From CATOSP01 sp034422355 (GTDB lineage Bacteria > Chloroflexota > Dehalococcoidia > Lucifugimonadales > UBA3495): a DNA stretch of 64,000 nucleotides. Within the stretch, counting starts at the first letter, position 1, and the number at the start of each line of letters is the position of its first letter. A program made the position numbers and the translations under genes. The stretch lies in NCBI GenBank assembly GCA_034422355.1, contig DAOUJS010000146.1, positions 1 through 64,000 of the forward strand, read 5' to 3'. This document shows, piece after piece, positions 24,659 to 32,138 of this stretch. A model generated the notes under the pieces. That model saw nothing but the letters and a program-made list of their open reading frames with translations. It was not told the origin of the DNA and searched no databases.

Positions 24659-26329
24659 ATGGCGGAGCAATCGTTGGAGACCATGAAACAACCGTCCCGT
24701 TTCTGGAATTCGAGCATAGTCAAAGGGGCGGCAATCGGCGGCGTCCTCACTGCGCCATTGATTGGCCTGATGTACCTTGTGGACAAGTTGGCAGGACTGC
24801 CGTTCGTGCCATTTATGTTGTTCGACTGGATCACCCGTGTGCTGCCAGGAGGGCTGGTGACCTTTGGCATCGACACGATGATAGACGCGATGCTCATGGC
24901 AGGGATGAGCGTGGCGGCTGCCGCCAAGACCTCCGAGCAAATCGCGGCGGTGCTGCTCCTGTTTATCCTGGGTATCGTACTTGGATCCCTGTATTTCCTG
25001 GTCATGCGCAAGCTCAATGCCACGCCGCGCCCGCTGACCGGGATTGTACTGGGAGTCATTTTCGGCGCTCCCATGATTGCGGTCAGCATTCCGATGGAGC
25101 AGTCCGGGACCAGCCCGTTGTTTACCATCATAGGTCTCGGCATCCTGTTCCTGGCGTGGGGTTGGGCTTTCGCACCGGCGTACCGGAAGCTGGCGTATGA
25201 GGGACCCGACATAGAAACCGAAGACGAAATTCGCTGGGCACGCAGCATCAACCGGCGTCAATTCCTGGTCCGTCTGGGGGTGTCCGCGGCGACAATTACC
25301 GTTATCAGCGGAGGTGTCGGGTCCGTACTTGCCCAAAGGGAACGAAGGCTTCTGGATGAAGCGGTCACGGCTACTGGAGAGGAGCCGGCACAGGTCAGCA
25401 CCAGGCAACTACCCAACGACGGGGACCCGGTGGACCCAGCGCCGGGCACACGGCCCGAATACACGCCTTTGGAAGACCACTACAAGGTCTTCATACGCAG
25501 CGAGCCGACCAACATCGACATAAACACCTGGACGCTGCCCATCACCGGGTTGGTGGAGAACCCGATGGTGCTGACCCTTGAGGACATCCGCAACAACTAT
25601 GAGCCGCAGAGCGAGTACGTCACCCTGTCATGCATTTCCAACCGCGTCGGGGGCGACCTGATCAGCACGACCTGGTGGACCGGCGTCAGCCTTCAGAAGA
25701 TCATTGCCGACCTCAAGCCACAACCTGAGGCCCGCCACCTGAACATCACCTCCGGGGATGGGTTCCATGAGACGGTGGACCTGGAGATGATAGCGTCAGA
25801 TGAGCGAATCATGCTGTGCTACGAGTGGGACGGGAAACCCCTGCCATTCGACCACGGTTTCCCATTGAGGATATGGCTACCGGACAGGTACGGGATGAAG
25901 CAGCCCAAGTGGATAACCGGGATGGAAGTCACATCGGAGTACAATCCGGGTTACTGGGTAGGGCGCGGATGGGATGAAGTTGCGCGGGTGAAGGCGACCT
26001 CGGTGATCGACACCGTGGCTGTCAAAGACCTGGCAGTGATCGATGGACAGGGATTAGTCCCTGTTGGCGGAATCGCCTATTCTGGGGCCAGAGGCATCTC
26101 CAGGGTAGAGGTAAGGGTGGATGAGGGTCCCTGGCAAGAGGCGCAACTGCGGTCTCCCCTGTCCGATGCCACCTGGGTCCTCTGGCGCTACGAATGGCCC
26201 TTCCAGGAGGGTGAGCACACTTTTGAGGTCAGGTGCGCCGAGGGCGATGGGACCCCGCAAATCGAGGAAAGAAAGGGCAATCGGCCTGACGGAGCATCGG
26301 GAATACACTCCCGCCGGACCCGGATTTAG
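24659..26329 (+). CDS. Membrane-anchored, Tat-type molybdopterin oxidoreductase
   Basis: This 556-residue protein joins an N-terminal membrane part (four to five hydrophobic segments between residues 20 and 175) to a twin-arginine-like segment NRRQFLVRLGVSAATI near 199-214, then a sulfite-oxidase-type molybdopterin domain and a C-terminal immunoglobulin-like Mo-co dimerisation domain. The molybdenum-ligating cysteine is in TLSCISNRVGG; other family signs are SGDGFHETVDLEM, FDHGFPLRIWLPDRYGMKQPKWITGMEV and SRVEVRVDEGPW. The internal RRQFL suggests delivery of the catalytic domain to the outside. It may oxidise sulfite or a related compound. Fusion of the membrane part and the enzyme in one chain is notable. 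Confidence 0.9.
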   Translation: MAEQSLETMKQPSRFWNSSIVKGAAIGGVLTAPLIGLMYLVDKLAGLPFVPFMLFDWITRVLPGGLVTFGIDTMIDAMLMAGMSVAAAAKTSEQIAAVLLLFILGIVLGSLYFLVMRKLNATPRPLTGIVLGVIFGAPMIAVSIPMEQSGTSPLFTIIGLGILFLAWGWAFAPAYRKLAYEGPDIETEDEIRWARSINRRQFLVRLGVSAATITVISGGVGSVLAQRERRLLDEAVTATGEEPAQVSTRQLPNDGDPVDPAPGTRPEYTPLEDHYKVFIRSEPTNIDINTWTLPITGLVENPMVLTLEDIRNNYEPQSEYVTLSCISNRVGGDLISTTWWTGVSLQKIIADLKPQPEARHLNITSGDGFHETVDLEMIASDERIMLCYEWDGKPLPFDHGFPLRIWLPDRYGMKQPKWITGMEVTSEYNPGYWVGRGWDEVARVKATSVIDTVAVKDLAVIDGQGLVPVGGIAYSGARGISRVEVRVDEGPWQEAQLRSPLSDATWVLWRYEWPFQEGEHTFEVRCAEGDGTPQIEERKGNRPDGASGIHSRRTRI

Positions 26330-26398
26330 CTCTTCGCAGCGTTTGGCCATTTGCCCAAGACAGGTTACGGGCGAGCTGGAGGCCGTTGGATTGGACGA

Positions 26399-26438
26399 CA
26401 CACTGGCCATTCCCGCATTTTGGGGAATGGCCAGTGTG
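26399..26438 (+). terminator. 16-bp perfect hairpin
   Basis: CACACTGGCCATTCCC (26399-26414) and GGGAATGGCCAGTGTG (26423-26438) are exact complements around an eight-base loop, about 70 bases after the molybdopterin gene. The T content just after it is low (CTTTGCT), so it may terminate weakly or protect the message from 3' decay. Confidence 0.65.
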
Positions 26439-26606
26439 CTTTGCTGGGCCAAGCCACTGCATAGTTCCGCTCCGGGTCATTATTGGATACTACTCTGGCA
26501 GATAGCCTATTCAACCGGACAAAAAGTTATTGTATTATTGACTGGCATCATCATCTGCGCTGAGATGAGGTTGCCGACCTGATCCTACCCTGCTGGATGA
26601 CTGTGC

Positions 26607-27296
26607 GTGCCCATTGATTTCGTTCTAGTCCAGAAAATCATAGCCGCGGTGTTCGTCGGCTATCTGCTGGGATCCATTCCCTGTGCGCACATCGTGGCGC
26701 GGCTGCGCGGCAGGGACATATTCTCAACCGGCAGCACCCTGGCGGGAACGGCCAACGTCTATTGGAACGTCGGGCGCAGATCGGGGGCGCTGGTATTCGC
26801 CGGAGACGTGGCTAAGGGCGCCAGCGCCGTGATGGTCGCCAGGTTGCTGGAAGTTCCCGAACACATGACGCTGGTGGTGGCCGGAGCAGCAATCCTAGGC
26901 CACTGGAAGTCCATCTTCTCAAGGTTCCGGGGTGGCGATGGTATGGTGACCCTCATGGGTCTGACCATCGCCATGATGGAGCCAAGGCTTGCGCTGGTCG
27001 GAGTTGTAACGGGCCTGATATTCGTCGCGCTGCTGTGGCGCACCACTTACCGGTCGGCATGGGGCATCGTGGCGTGTTTCACCATCATGCTGGTGCTAAG
27101 TTTCTCTTACCAGATGGAGCGCGGGCTGGTGCTGGGGCTGACATTCCTGGCTGCCATGGTCGTGCTCAGGAGCACGTTGACCCAGCGGCGCCGGGGTATG
27201 GTCCGCGAAGGGAACAAGGAATTGGATACCGAAGAGGACCTGGACCTGGATGACGATCTGGACGGGGATGCCGATTTCGCGCCCAGGAACGGTTAA
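26607..27296 (+). CDS. Divergent PlsY-like membrane acyltransferase paralogue
   Basis: This 229-residue membrane protein resembles PlsY: VGYLLGSIPCAHIVARLRGRDI at the start, then about five hydrophobic segments and SIFSRFRGGDGMVTLMG (equivalent to FLKFQGGRGVA). The PlsY motif GSGNxGAxN is changed to STGSTLAGTANVYWN, and the conserved arginine/glycine pair of GGRG is GGDG. A canonical PlsY is encoded at 31437, so this copy may acylate another acceptor or be inactive. The C-terminus ends in a strongly acidic tail (DTEEDLDLDDDLDGD). GTG is the start codon. The stop overlaps the convergent TPR gene by four bases. Confidence 0.75.
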   Translation: MPIDFVLVQKIIAAVFVGYLLGSIPCAHIVARLRGRDIFSTGSTLAGTANVYWNVGRRSGALVFAGDVAKGASAVMVARLLEVPEHMTLVVAGAAILGHWKSIFSRFRGGDGMVTLMGLTIAMMEPRLALVGVVTGLIFVALLWRTTYRSAWGIVACFTIMLVLSFSYQMERGLVLGLTFLAAMVVLRSTLTQRRRGMVREGNKELDTEEDLDLDDDLDGDADFAPRNG

Positions 27297-28471
27297 CCCG
27301 GCCGGTCCGGCTCCTGGGTCTCCTTGAGCCGCCTCAGCTCCAGCACCCAGCCCAGGTCATCGTCGTCTGAAGCCTCAGCTCTCAGGTCCGGTACGAGGGC
27401 CATAGCCCGCTCCAGGTGGAACACGCAATTGTCTACATCACCGCGGTTGGCGTAGAGCCTGGCCGTGTTGTAATGGGCGGCGGCGAAGTCCGGGACTGAC
27501 TCCAAGGCTGAGAGATAATCAGCCAGCGCCTTCTCCTTGTCTCCCATAGCTTCAAAAGCGGCTCCCCGGTTGCTCAATGACTCGGCGAAGTCCGGCCTCA
27601 GCTCGACCGCGCGTCCATAGTCGGCTACGGCCCGCTCATAATCGCCTACGGCGTCAAAGGCCAGCCCCCGGTTGTTCAGAGCCTCGGCATCTTCGGGATC
27701 GAGTTCCAGTACCTGCGAATAGTCGGCTATCGCGGCATCTATCCGCTCCAGGTAATAGTGAGTCCTGGCCCGGTTGAAGTAGGCGTCGGCGTTAGCCGGG
27801 TTGTGCTCGATGGCGGTACTGTAGTCCTCGATTGCCTCGTGGTGCTGTCCCAGTTCGTCCAGCGATGCGCCCCGGTTGAGATAGGCATTGGACAGGTCAG
27901 GGCGCAGTCCGATGGACCGGTCGAATGCCTCCACCGCTTCCCGGTGCCGGTCCATCCGTGCCAGGACGACTCCGTAGTTGTAGACTGCCTGAAGGTAGTC
28001 AGGCCTTATTTCCAGCGCCTTCTCGTAGTCAGCAACCGCCTTGTCACGCTGCCTCAGATCATCGTAGGCATTGCCCCGCTGGTAGTACGCCTCTGCCAAC
28101 CGGGGTTCTCGGTCCAACACGGCGTTCAGTTCGTTTACTGCTTCACAGGGTTGACCTAGCCTGAGATGGGCCAGTCCCAGGTTGAAACGAGCATCGGTGT
28201 ACTCCGGGTCGTCCAGAAGCACCTGTCTGAAGGCTTCAAGGGCATCCGCGTAACGTCCCAAGGCGAAGCAGCCGTTGCCGTAAAGAATCCCCTCTTCTCC
28301 ACAGGCCGCGGCAACTTGATTCAGAGCCTCTTCGACTTCCTGACGGGAATATCCGGTGAGACGGCCACCCCTGGGCCGCGGGGTAAGCCGGGACACGCCG
28401 ATGGAGTATTCCTCCAGCAGCTCAGCCAGCTTGATTAACGGTGGAGTGTCTGGTTGAGTCAACTTCGGCAA
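27293..28471 (-). CDS. Tetratricopeptide-repeat protein
   Basis: This 392-residue protein consists of about eight TPR units in tandem from residue 65 to 370, with repeated patterns such as ADALEAFRQVLLDDPEY, AYYQRGNAYDDLRQRDKAVADYEKALEIRPDY and AYLNRGASLDELGQHHEAIEDYSTAIEHNP. The 34-residue spacing and A/G/Y/P positions are conserved in nearly every unit. The N-terminal 60 residues are a different, helical segment. TPR proteins mediate protein interactions; no signal peptide is present, so it is probably cytosolic. No neighbour suggests a specific partner. Confidence 0.92.
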   Translation of the reverse strand: MPKLTQPDTPPLIKLAELLEEYSIGVSRLTPRPRGGRLTGYSRQEVEEALNQVAAACGEEGILYGNGCFALGRYADALEAFRQVLLDDPEYTDARFNLGLAHLRLGQPCEAVNELNAVLDREPRLAEAYYQRGNAYDDLRQRDKAVADYEKALEIRPDYLQAVYNYGVVLARMDRHREAVEAFDRSIGLRPDLSNAYLNRGASLDELGQHHEAIEDYSTAIEHNPANADAYFNRARTHYYLERIDAAIADYSQVLELDPEDAEALNNRGLAFDAVGDYERAVADYGRAVELRPDFAESLSNRGAAFEAMGDKEKALADYLSALESVPDFAAAHYNTARLYANRGDVDNCVFHLERAMALVPDLRAEASDDDDLGWVLELRRLKETQEPDRPG

Positions 28472-28809
28472 CCGTCCTGTTGAGGGTTACGTTGATGGCC
28501 CTGGAAGAACCCGGGGCAACGCTTGTTTTGGTCGCGCAAAGTAGCATACCACGGAAAACGCCCCCAAGTGTGCTTCCTGCGCAGGACCTTCAAATTGTCG
28601 GAGAAATGTTCCCTCTCCCAGAGGGAGAGGGAGAGGGTGTCCTTTCACAGGAAGCCGCTGCTGATGTTAAGGATTCTCCTCACCTCCGGCCCTCTCCCTC
28701 AAGGGAGAACTAAAAGACCCTGGTGGCTTCCTGCAGACTGCCGTTGAACGGGAGACGGTTCCAGCTTACAATGGGCATTGTCCAAGCAATACGACAAGGG
28801 GAGTCTGAA
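28472..28809. other. Intergenic region with CT-rich hairpin repeats
   Basis: No gene is supported in this 338-base gap. It holds two hairpin repeats (listed separately) and, at its end, AAGGGGAG (28796-28803), the ribosome-binding site of the next gene. Confidence 0.5.
28611..28708. repeat. Pair of CTCTCCC/GGGAGAG hairpins
   Basis: CCCTCTCCC (28611-28619) and GGGAGAGGG (28623-28631) form a nine-pair stem; TCTCCCT (28693-28699) and AGGGAGA (28702-28708) form a second. The same motif occurs at 24407-24419. The two copies flank about 60 bases of unremarkable sequence. Confidence 0.6.
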
Positions 28810-29049
28810 GTGACCCAAGCCGCAGATACCGATGTAACCATTTACACCCACCCCGATTGCGCTTATTCCGCCGCCGCCAAGATGGACTACCGCAAGCGAG
28901 GCGTAGCATACCTGGAAATCGACGTCGCCAAGCAGCCTGACAAGGTGTCCGAGCTTCTGGAGCACTCCAAGGGAGAACGGGTAACGCCGGTCATTGTCGA
29001 GAATGGCGTTGCCACCATCGGGTTCAAGGGCGGGTATTGAGACTTCTAA
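28810..29049 (+). CDS. Glutaredoxin-like protein, probable Uxx-star selenoprotein
   Basis: This small glutaredoxin-fold protein starts at GTG 28810 (AAGGGGAG six bases before) and reads TIYTHPDCAYSAAAKM near residues 8-23, a CxxS redox site, then VAYLEIDVAKQPD, VTPVIVENGVATIGFKGGY. An ordinary reading stops at UGA 29038-29040 after GGY. If UGA is decoded the protein gains Sec-Asp-Phe and stops at TAA, giving 79 residues with Sec at 77. This matches what I recall of the Uxx-star glutaredoxin-like (seleno)protein family, whose name I take to mean Sec-x-x-stop. A GC-rich hairpin with loop GGTC begins 12 bases after the UGA. The organism's own selD also carries UGA. It may reduce disulfides or peroxides; substrate unknown. 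Confidence 0.72.
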
Positions 29050-29052
29050 TCC

Positions 29053-29066
29053 GGGCCGGTCGGCCC
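29053..29066 (+). promoter_or_regulatory. Candidate bacterial SECIS after the Uxx-star UGA
   Basis: GGGCC (29053-29057) and GGCCC (29062-29066) pair perfectly around GGTC. The loop starts 17 bases after the UGA (29038-29040), inside the known 16-37 base range. The GGUC loop equals that of the E. coli fdhF element and is also in the selD candidate of this window. Confidence 0.6.
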
Positions 29067-29270
29067 ACAGATTCCTGAGAGCGCCTTTGCCGCCCATCCT
29101 CTCCCAAGCGGACAAATTTCCGTCTTTACTGACATTTGCTCGTTGTGGGGGCCGAAAACGCTATGCTAGGATTTCCCTAGACCACGACAGCAGGCACCCA
29201 CCAAATTCACCATGACATGGCCAGCCGCCGGGGAAGCGGGGCAGCCTGTCAATGCGAAGGAGCAGTCAGG

Positions 29271-30353
29271 ATGGCAGGGACGGAACGGGACAAAGAGGCC
29301 GCGTTGGAGATCGCCCTTGGGCGCATCGAGAAAGACTATGGCAAGGGCGCAGTTATGCGCCTCGGGGAGATGAGCCAGCAACTGGCTACAGAGGTAATCC
29401 CCACCGGGTCATTGGCGCTGGACGTTGCGCTGGGAGCAGGCGGGATCCCCAAGGGCCGGGTGACTGAAATCTTCGGCGCGGAATCCGCGGGGAAGTCAAC
29501 CCTGGCGATCCACATCATGGCCCAGACTCAGCTACAGGGCGGAACAGCCGCTTATGTGGATGTGGAACACGCCCTCGACCCCTACTACGCCGCGAATTGC
29601 GGCCTGAACCTGGACAGCCTGCTGATCGCCCAGCCGGACAGCGCGGAGCAGGCCCTGGACATCACCGAGCAACTGGTCCGCAGCGGCGCTATCGACTCGG
29701 TAGTTATCGACAGCGTGGCCGCCCTGGTCCCCCAGTCAGAGATCGAGGGCGACATGGGGGATACCCATGTGGGCGCACAGGCCCGGCTGATGTCGCAGGC
29801 GTTGCGGAAACTCACCTCAGCCATACACCGCTCGCACACCGCCGTGATCTTCATCAATCAACTAAGGGAGAAAATCGGCATCTCCTACGGCAATCCCGAG
29901 GTCACACCCGGCGGCAGGGCCCTGAAGTTCTACAGCTCTGTGCGCATCGACCTGCGCCGCATTGAGTCGATCAAGCAGGGATCGGAGATCATCGGAAACC
30001 GCGTGCGGGCCAGGATCGTCAAAAACAAGATCGCCGCGCCCTTCCGTGTTGCCGAGTTCGACATTATGTTCAATCAGGGCATAAGCAAGATGGGGGATCT
30101 CCTTGAACTAGGCACCAGTCAGGGCATCATCAAGAAGTCCGGGTCCTTCTACTCCTATGGCGAGACCCGCCTGGGCCAGGGCAGGGAGAATTCCAAGGAG
30201 TTCCTCACACAGCACCCCGAAATCGCCGCCTCTGTGGAAGCTCGAATCCGTGGCATGGAACCATCACAGGAACCGGCACGGCCGGCTGCCACAGCGGAGG
30301 ACGGGGCCGATTACAGGCTTCCCGCCGTTTCTGACGCGGACGGCGAAGAATAA
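29271..30353 (+). CDS. recA: Recombinase RecA
   Basis: This 360-residue protein catalyses strand exchange and stimulates LexA cleavage. It shows EKDYGKGAVMRLGE, the Walker A loop EIFGAESAGKSTLAIH near residue 62, AAYVDVEHALDPYYA, VVIDSVAALVPQSEIEGDMGD (Walker B), INQLREKIG (loop L2 region) and TPGGRALKFYSSVRIDLRR. The Walker A reads GAESAGKS where most RecA have GPESSGKT. ATG 29271 has AAGGAG eight bases upstream; an in-frame ATG at 29217 would add 18 non-conserved residues. The C-terminus is acidic. recX follows after 43 bases. No clear LexA-type palindrome was found upstream. Confidence 0.97.
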   Translation: MAGTERDKEAALEIALGRIEKDYGKGAVMRLGEMSQQLATEVIPTGSLALDVALGAGGIPKGRVTEIFGAESAGKSTLAIHIMAQTQLQGGTAAYVDVEHALDPYYAANCGLNLDSLLIAQPDSAEQALDITEQLVRSGAIDSVVIDSVAALVPQSEIEGDMGDTHVGAQARLMSQALRKLTSAIHRSHTAVIFINQLREKIGISYGNPEVTPGGRALKFYSSVRIDLRRIESIKQGSEIIGNRVRARIVKNKIAAPFRVAEFDIMFNQGISKMGDLLELGTSQGIIKKSGSFYSYGETRLGQGRENSKEFLTQHPEIAASVEARIRGMEPSQEPARPAATAEDGADYRLPAVSDADGEE

Positions 30354-30396
30354 GCGGAGCCGGTAGCCCCGCCATCATCAGAGACCGGCGGATATC

Positions 30397-30921
30397 GTGA
30401 GACGCGGAAACTGGAACACCGGGGCGACGCTGGACAACTCGGCGGAGCGAGGGCTGGCAGCCGGACTGCGGATGCTGGCCCACCGCGCTCGTACTGAGGC
30501 GGAGGTACGTAACCGGCTCACACAGCGGTTCACCCTGGAGGTCGTGGCCCAGACCATTGCCCAGCTCAAGGAGCGCCGGTTTCTGGATGACGCCGCATTC
30601 GCCAGGGGCTGGCGTGATAGCCGGGAAAGCCGCCGTCCCCGGGGAGAAGCGTTGTTGCGCCAGGAGCTATTGCAGCGGGGAGTCGCCCTGGATGTGATAG
30701 AAGAAGCACTTCAGGGCTTCGATGCCGCCTCCAGCGCCTACCGGGCCGGATGCAAGGTGGCACGGCGCATTTCAGCGGCCACTGGGCAGGATTTCCGCCG
30801 CCGGCTGTGGGCGCACCTGCGAAGGAAGGGATTTGAGCAGGATGTGATCCGGGAGACGGTGGAACGCCTGTGGCAAGAGTTACCGGAGCTTCAGCATAGC
30901 CAGGTAGACTCCCACAGCTAG
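30397..30921 (+). CDS. recX: Regulatory protein RecX
   Basis: This 174-residue protein consists of three-helix RecX repeats: GLRMLAHRARTEAEVRNRLTQRF, VAQTIAQLKERRFLDDAAFARGWRDSR and EALLRQELLQRGVALDVIEEAL, followed by a last repeat FRRRLWAHLRRKGFEQDVIRETV. RecX binds inside the RecA filament groove and limits its activity. It starts with GTG 43 bases after recA. Its 3' end overlaps the convergent zinc-binding membrane protein gene by 42 bases, so the two transcripts are antisense to each other at their ends. Confidence 0.93.
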   Translation: MRRGNWNTGATLDNSAERGLAAGLRMLAHRARTEAEVRNRLTQRFTLEVVAQTIAQLKERRFLDDAAFARGWRDSRESRRPRGEALLRQELLQRGVALDVIEEALQGFDAASSAYRAGCKVARRISAATGQDFRRRLWAHLRRKGFEQDVIRETVERLWQELPELQHSQVDSHS

Positions 30922-31416
30922 GGCCAGGAGGGTGTAGATGCTGAAAAACGGACCCAGCAACACGGCGATGGCGTAAGAGAGAATCACCGATGCCCCGGCA
31001 GCCCATGAGAGTAGTATGCTGCGTTTCCGGTTAACAGTCCGGCTGACTATCTCCCCGGAAGCGAGGCCGATTACTATTCCCGCCAAAGCCAGCAGCAGGG
31101 CCGGGGCAAACCCATCGAACAGATACCTGACAAGGTAATTGTAGACTCCCCATAGCACCCCACCACCGATTCCCATCATAATCGCGGTTGTCAGACCACG
31201 GAGGTAGTACAGAGGCCGGACTTCGTAAGTGGGGTTAGCGACAGGTCTGCCGCAGTCCCGGCAGCGGATACCGACAGGCGCCTGCACCATACATTGAGTG
31301 CAAATGGACTTGCCACAATGGCTGCAGGAAAGTCCGGTCTCAATCTCTGGGTGCCAAGCGCAATAATGCACGGTCCCCGGCCCCCGACCTACCTCTTGTG
31401 TCTGGTCAGCGCTCAA
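30880..31416 (-). CDS. B-box-type zinc-finger membrane protein
   Basis: This 178-residue protein begins with a zinc-binding module, CAWHPEIETGLSCSHCGKSICTQCMVQ followed by GIRCRDCGRPV, resembling a short B-box finger, and continues with three to four membrane segments (about 72-95, 105-125, 140-175). This architecture (B-box plus membrane domain) is frequent in Chloroflexota and Actinobacteria and also precedes rhomboid domains; no rhomboid catalytic motif is seen here. TTG is the start with GGAG seven bases upstream. It ends inside recX by 42 bases. Function unknown. Confidence 0.78.
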   Translation of the reverse strand: MSADQTQEVGRGPGTVHYCAWHPEIETGLSCSHCGKSICTQCMVQAPVGIRCRDCGRPVANPTYEVRPLYYLRGLTTAIMMGIGGGVLWGVYNYLVRYLFDGFAPALLLALAGIVIGLASGEIVSRTVNRKRSILLSWAAGASVILSYAIAVLLGPFFSIYTLLALAVGVYLAMLKLR

Positions 31417-31436
31417 GTTTCATCTCCAGAAATATG

Positions 31437-32117
31437 CTAGTCTGAGGTGCGCGGGGACCTGTGGACCCAATCGGCGTTGTCGTCCACGTCCCGGTCGAGG
31501 AACAGCCGGTTGAACAGGACTTTTTTCCTGTTCAACCCTGGATGCAGCGGCGTCCAGTTGGACAGCAATCGCTTCGCTACGACCAGCGCCAACGCGCCAA
31601 CACAATACCAGACTACCACAACCGGGTCTCGGGCAATAACCGTCCACAGGGGAAGCAGCACCAGGGCGATCAGAACCCAAACCCCGGAACTGCGAGTCAG
31701 GAGCCAGCCAATCCCCACCATGACAAGGGATACAGCCAGGACTATGGGGGAAAGGACCGCCAAACTGCCAACTACGACGGCGACGCCGCGTCCACCCTGG
31801 AATTTAAGAAAGACCGACCAGTTGTGCCCGGCCAATGCGAATAGGGGAACGCCTATCATGGGGCCGGATTCCGGGCGCAGGTCAAGGAGGTAAGCGCCAG
31901 CAACCAAAGGCACGGACCCTTTACCCAACACGTCGAATAGGAAAAGCGGAATCCACGGCCACTTTCCCAGATGCCGGAATGCGTTGGATGCTCCGACGTT
32001 GCCGCTGCCATAGTCCCGGATATCGATGTTCCTGGATACCTTGGCAACGATGTACGCTGTCGGAATGGAGCCTATCAGGTAGGAGCAGATGTAGAGTCCG
32101 GCGATCTCTATCAGCAC
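31437..32117 (-). CDS. plsY: Glycerol-3-phosphate acyltransferase PlsY
   Basis: This 226-residue membrane enzyme transfers the acyl group of acyl-phosphate to glycerol 3-phosphate, the first step of phospholipid synthesis. All three conserved regions are present: YLIGSIPTAYIVAK with DIRDYGSGNVGASNAFRHLG near 31-48, ALAGHNWSVFLKFQGGRGVAVVVGS near 95-118, and about six membrane segments. GTG is the start codon. A hydrophilic C-terminal tail of 25 residues follows. It lies 20 bases after the B-box gene's start and 22 bases downstream of the PHP gene on the same strand. Confidence 0.95.
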   Translation of the reverse strand: MLIEIAGLYICSYLIGSIPTAYIVAKVSRNIDIRDYGSGNVGASNAFRHLGKWPWIPLFLFDVLGKGSVPLVAGAYLLDLRPESGPMIGVPLFALAGHNWSVFLKFQGGRGVAVVVGSLAVLSPIVLAVSLVMVGIGWLLTRSSGVWVLIALVLLPLWTVIARDPVVVVWYCVGALALVVAKRLLSNWTPLHPGLNRKKVLFNRLFLDRDVDDNADWVHRSPRTSD

Positions 32118-32138
32118 TGTCGGGATGCTCCCCAGCCG

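Noticed and set aside
29050..29270. LexA-type SOS box before recA
   Set aside because: No convincing palindrome of a known LexA type was found; a TATGCT at 29162 is only a weak -10 candidate.
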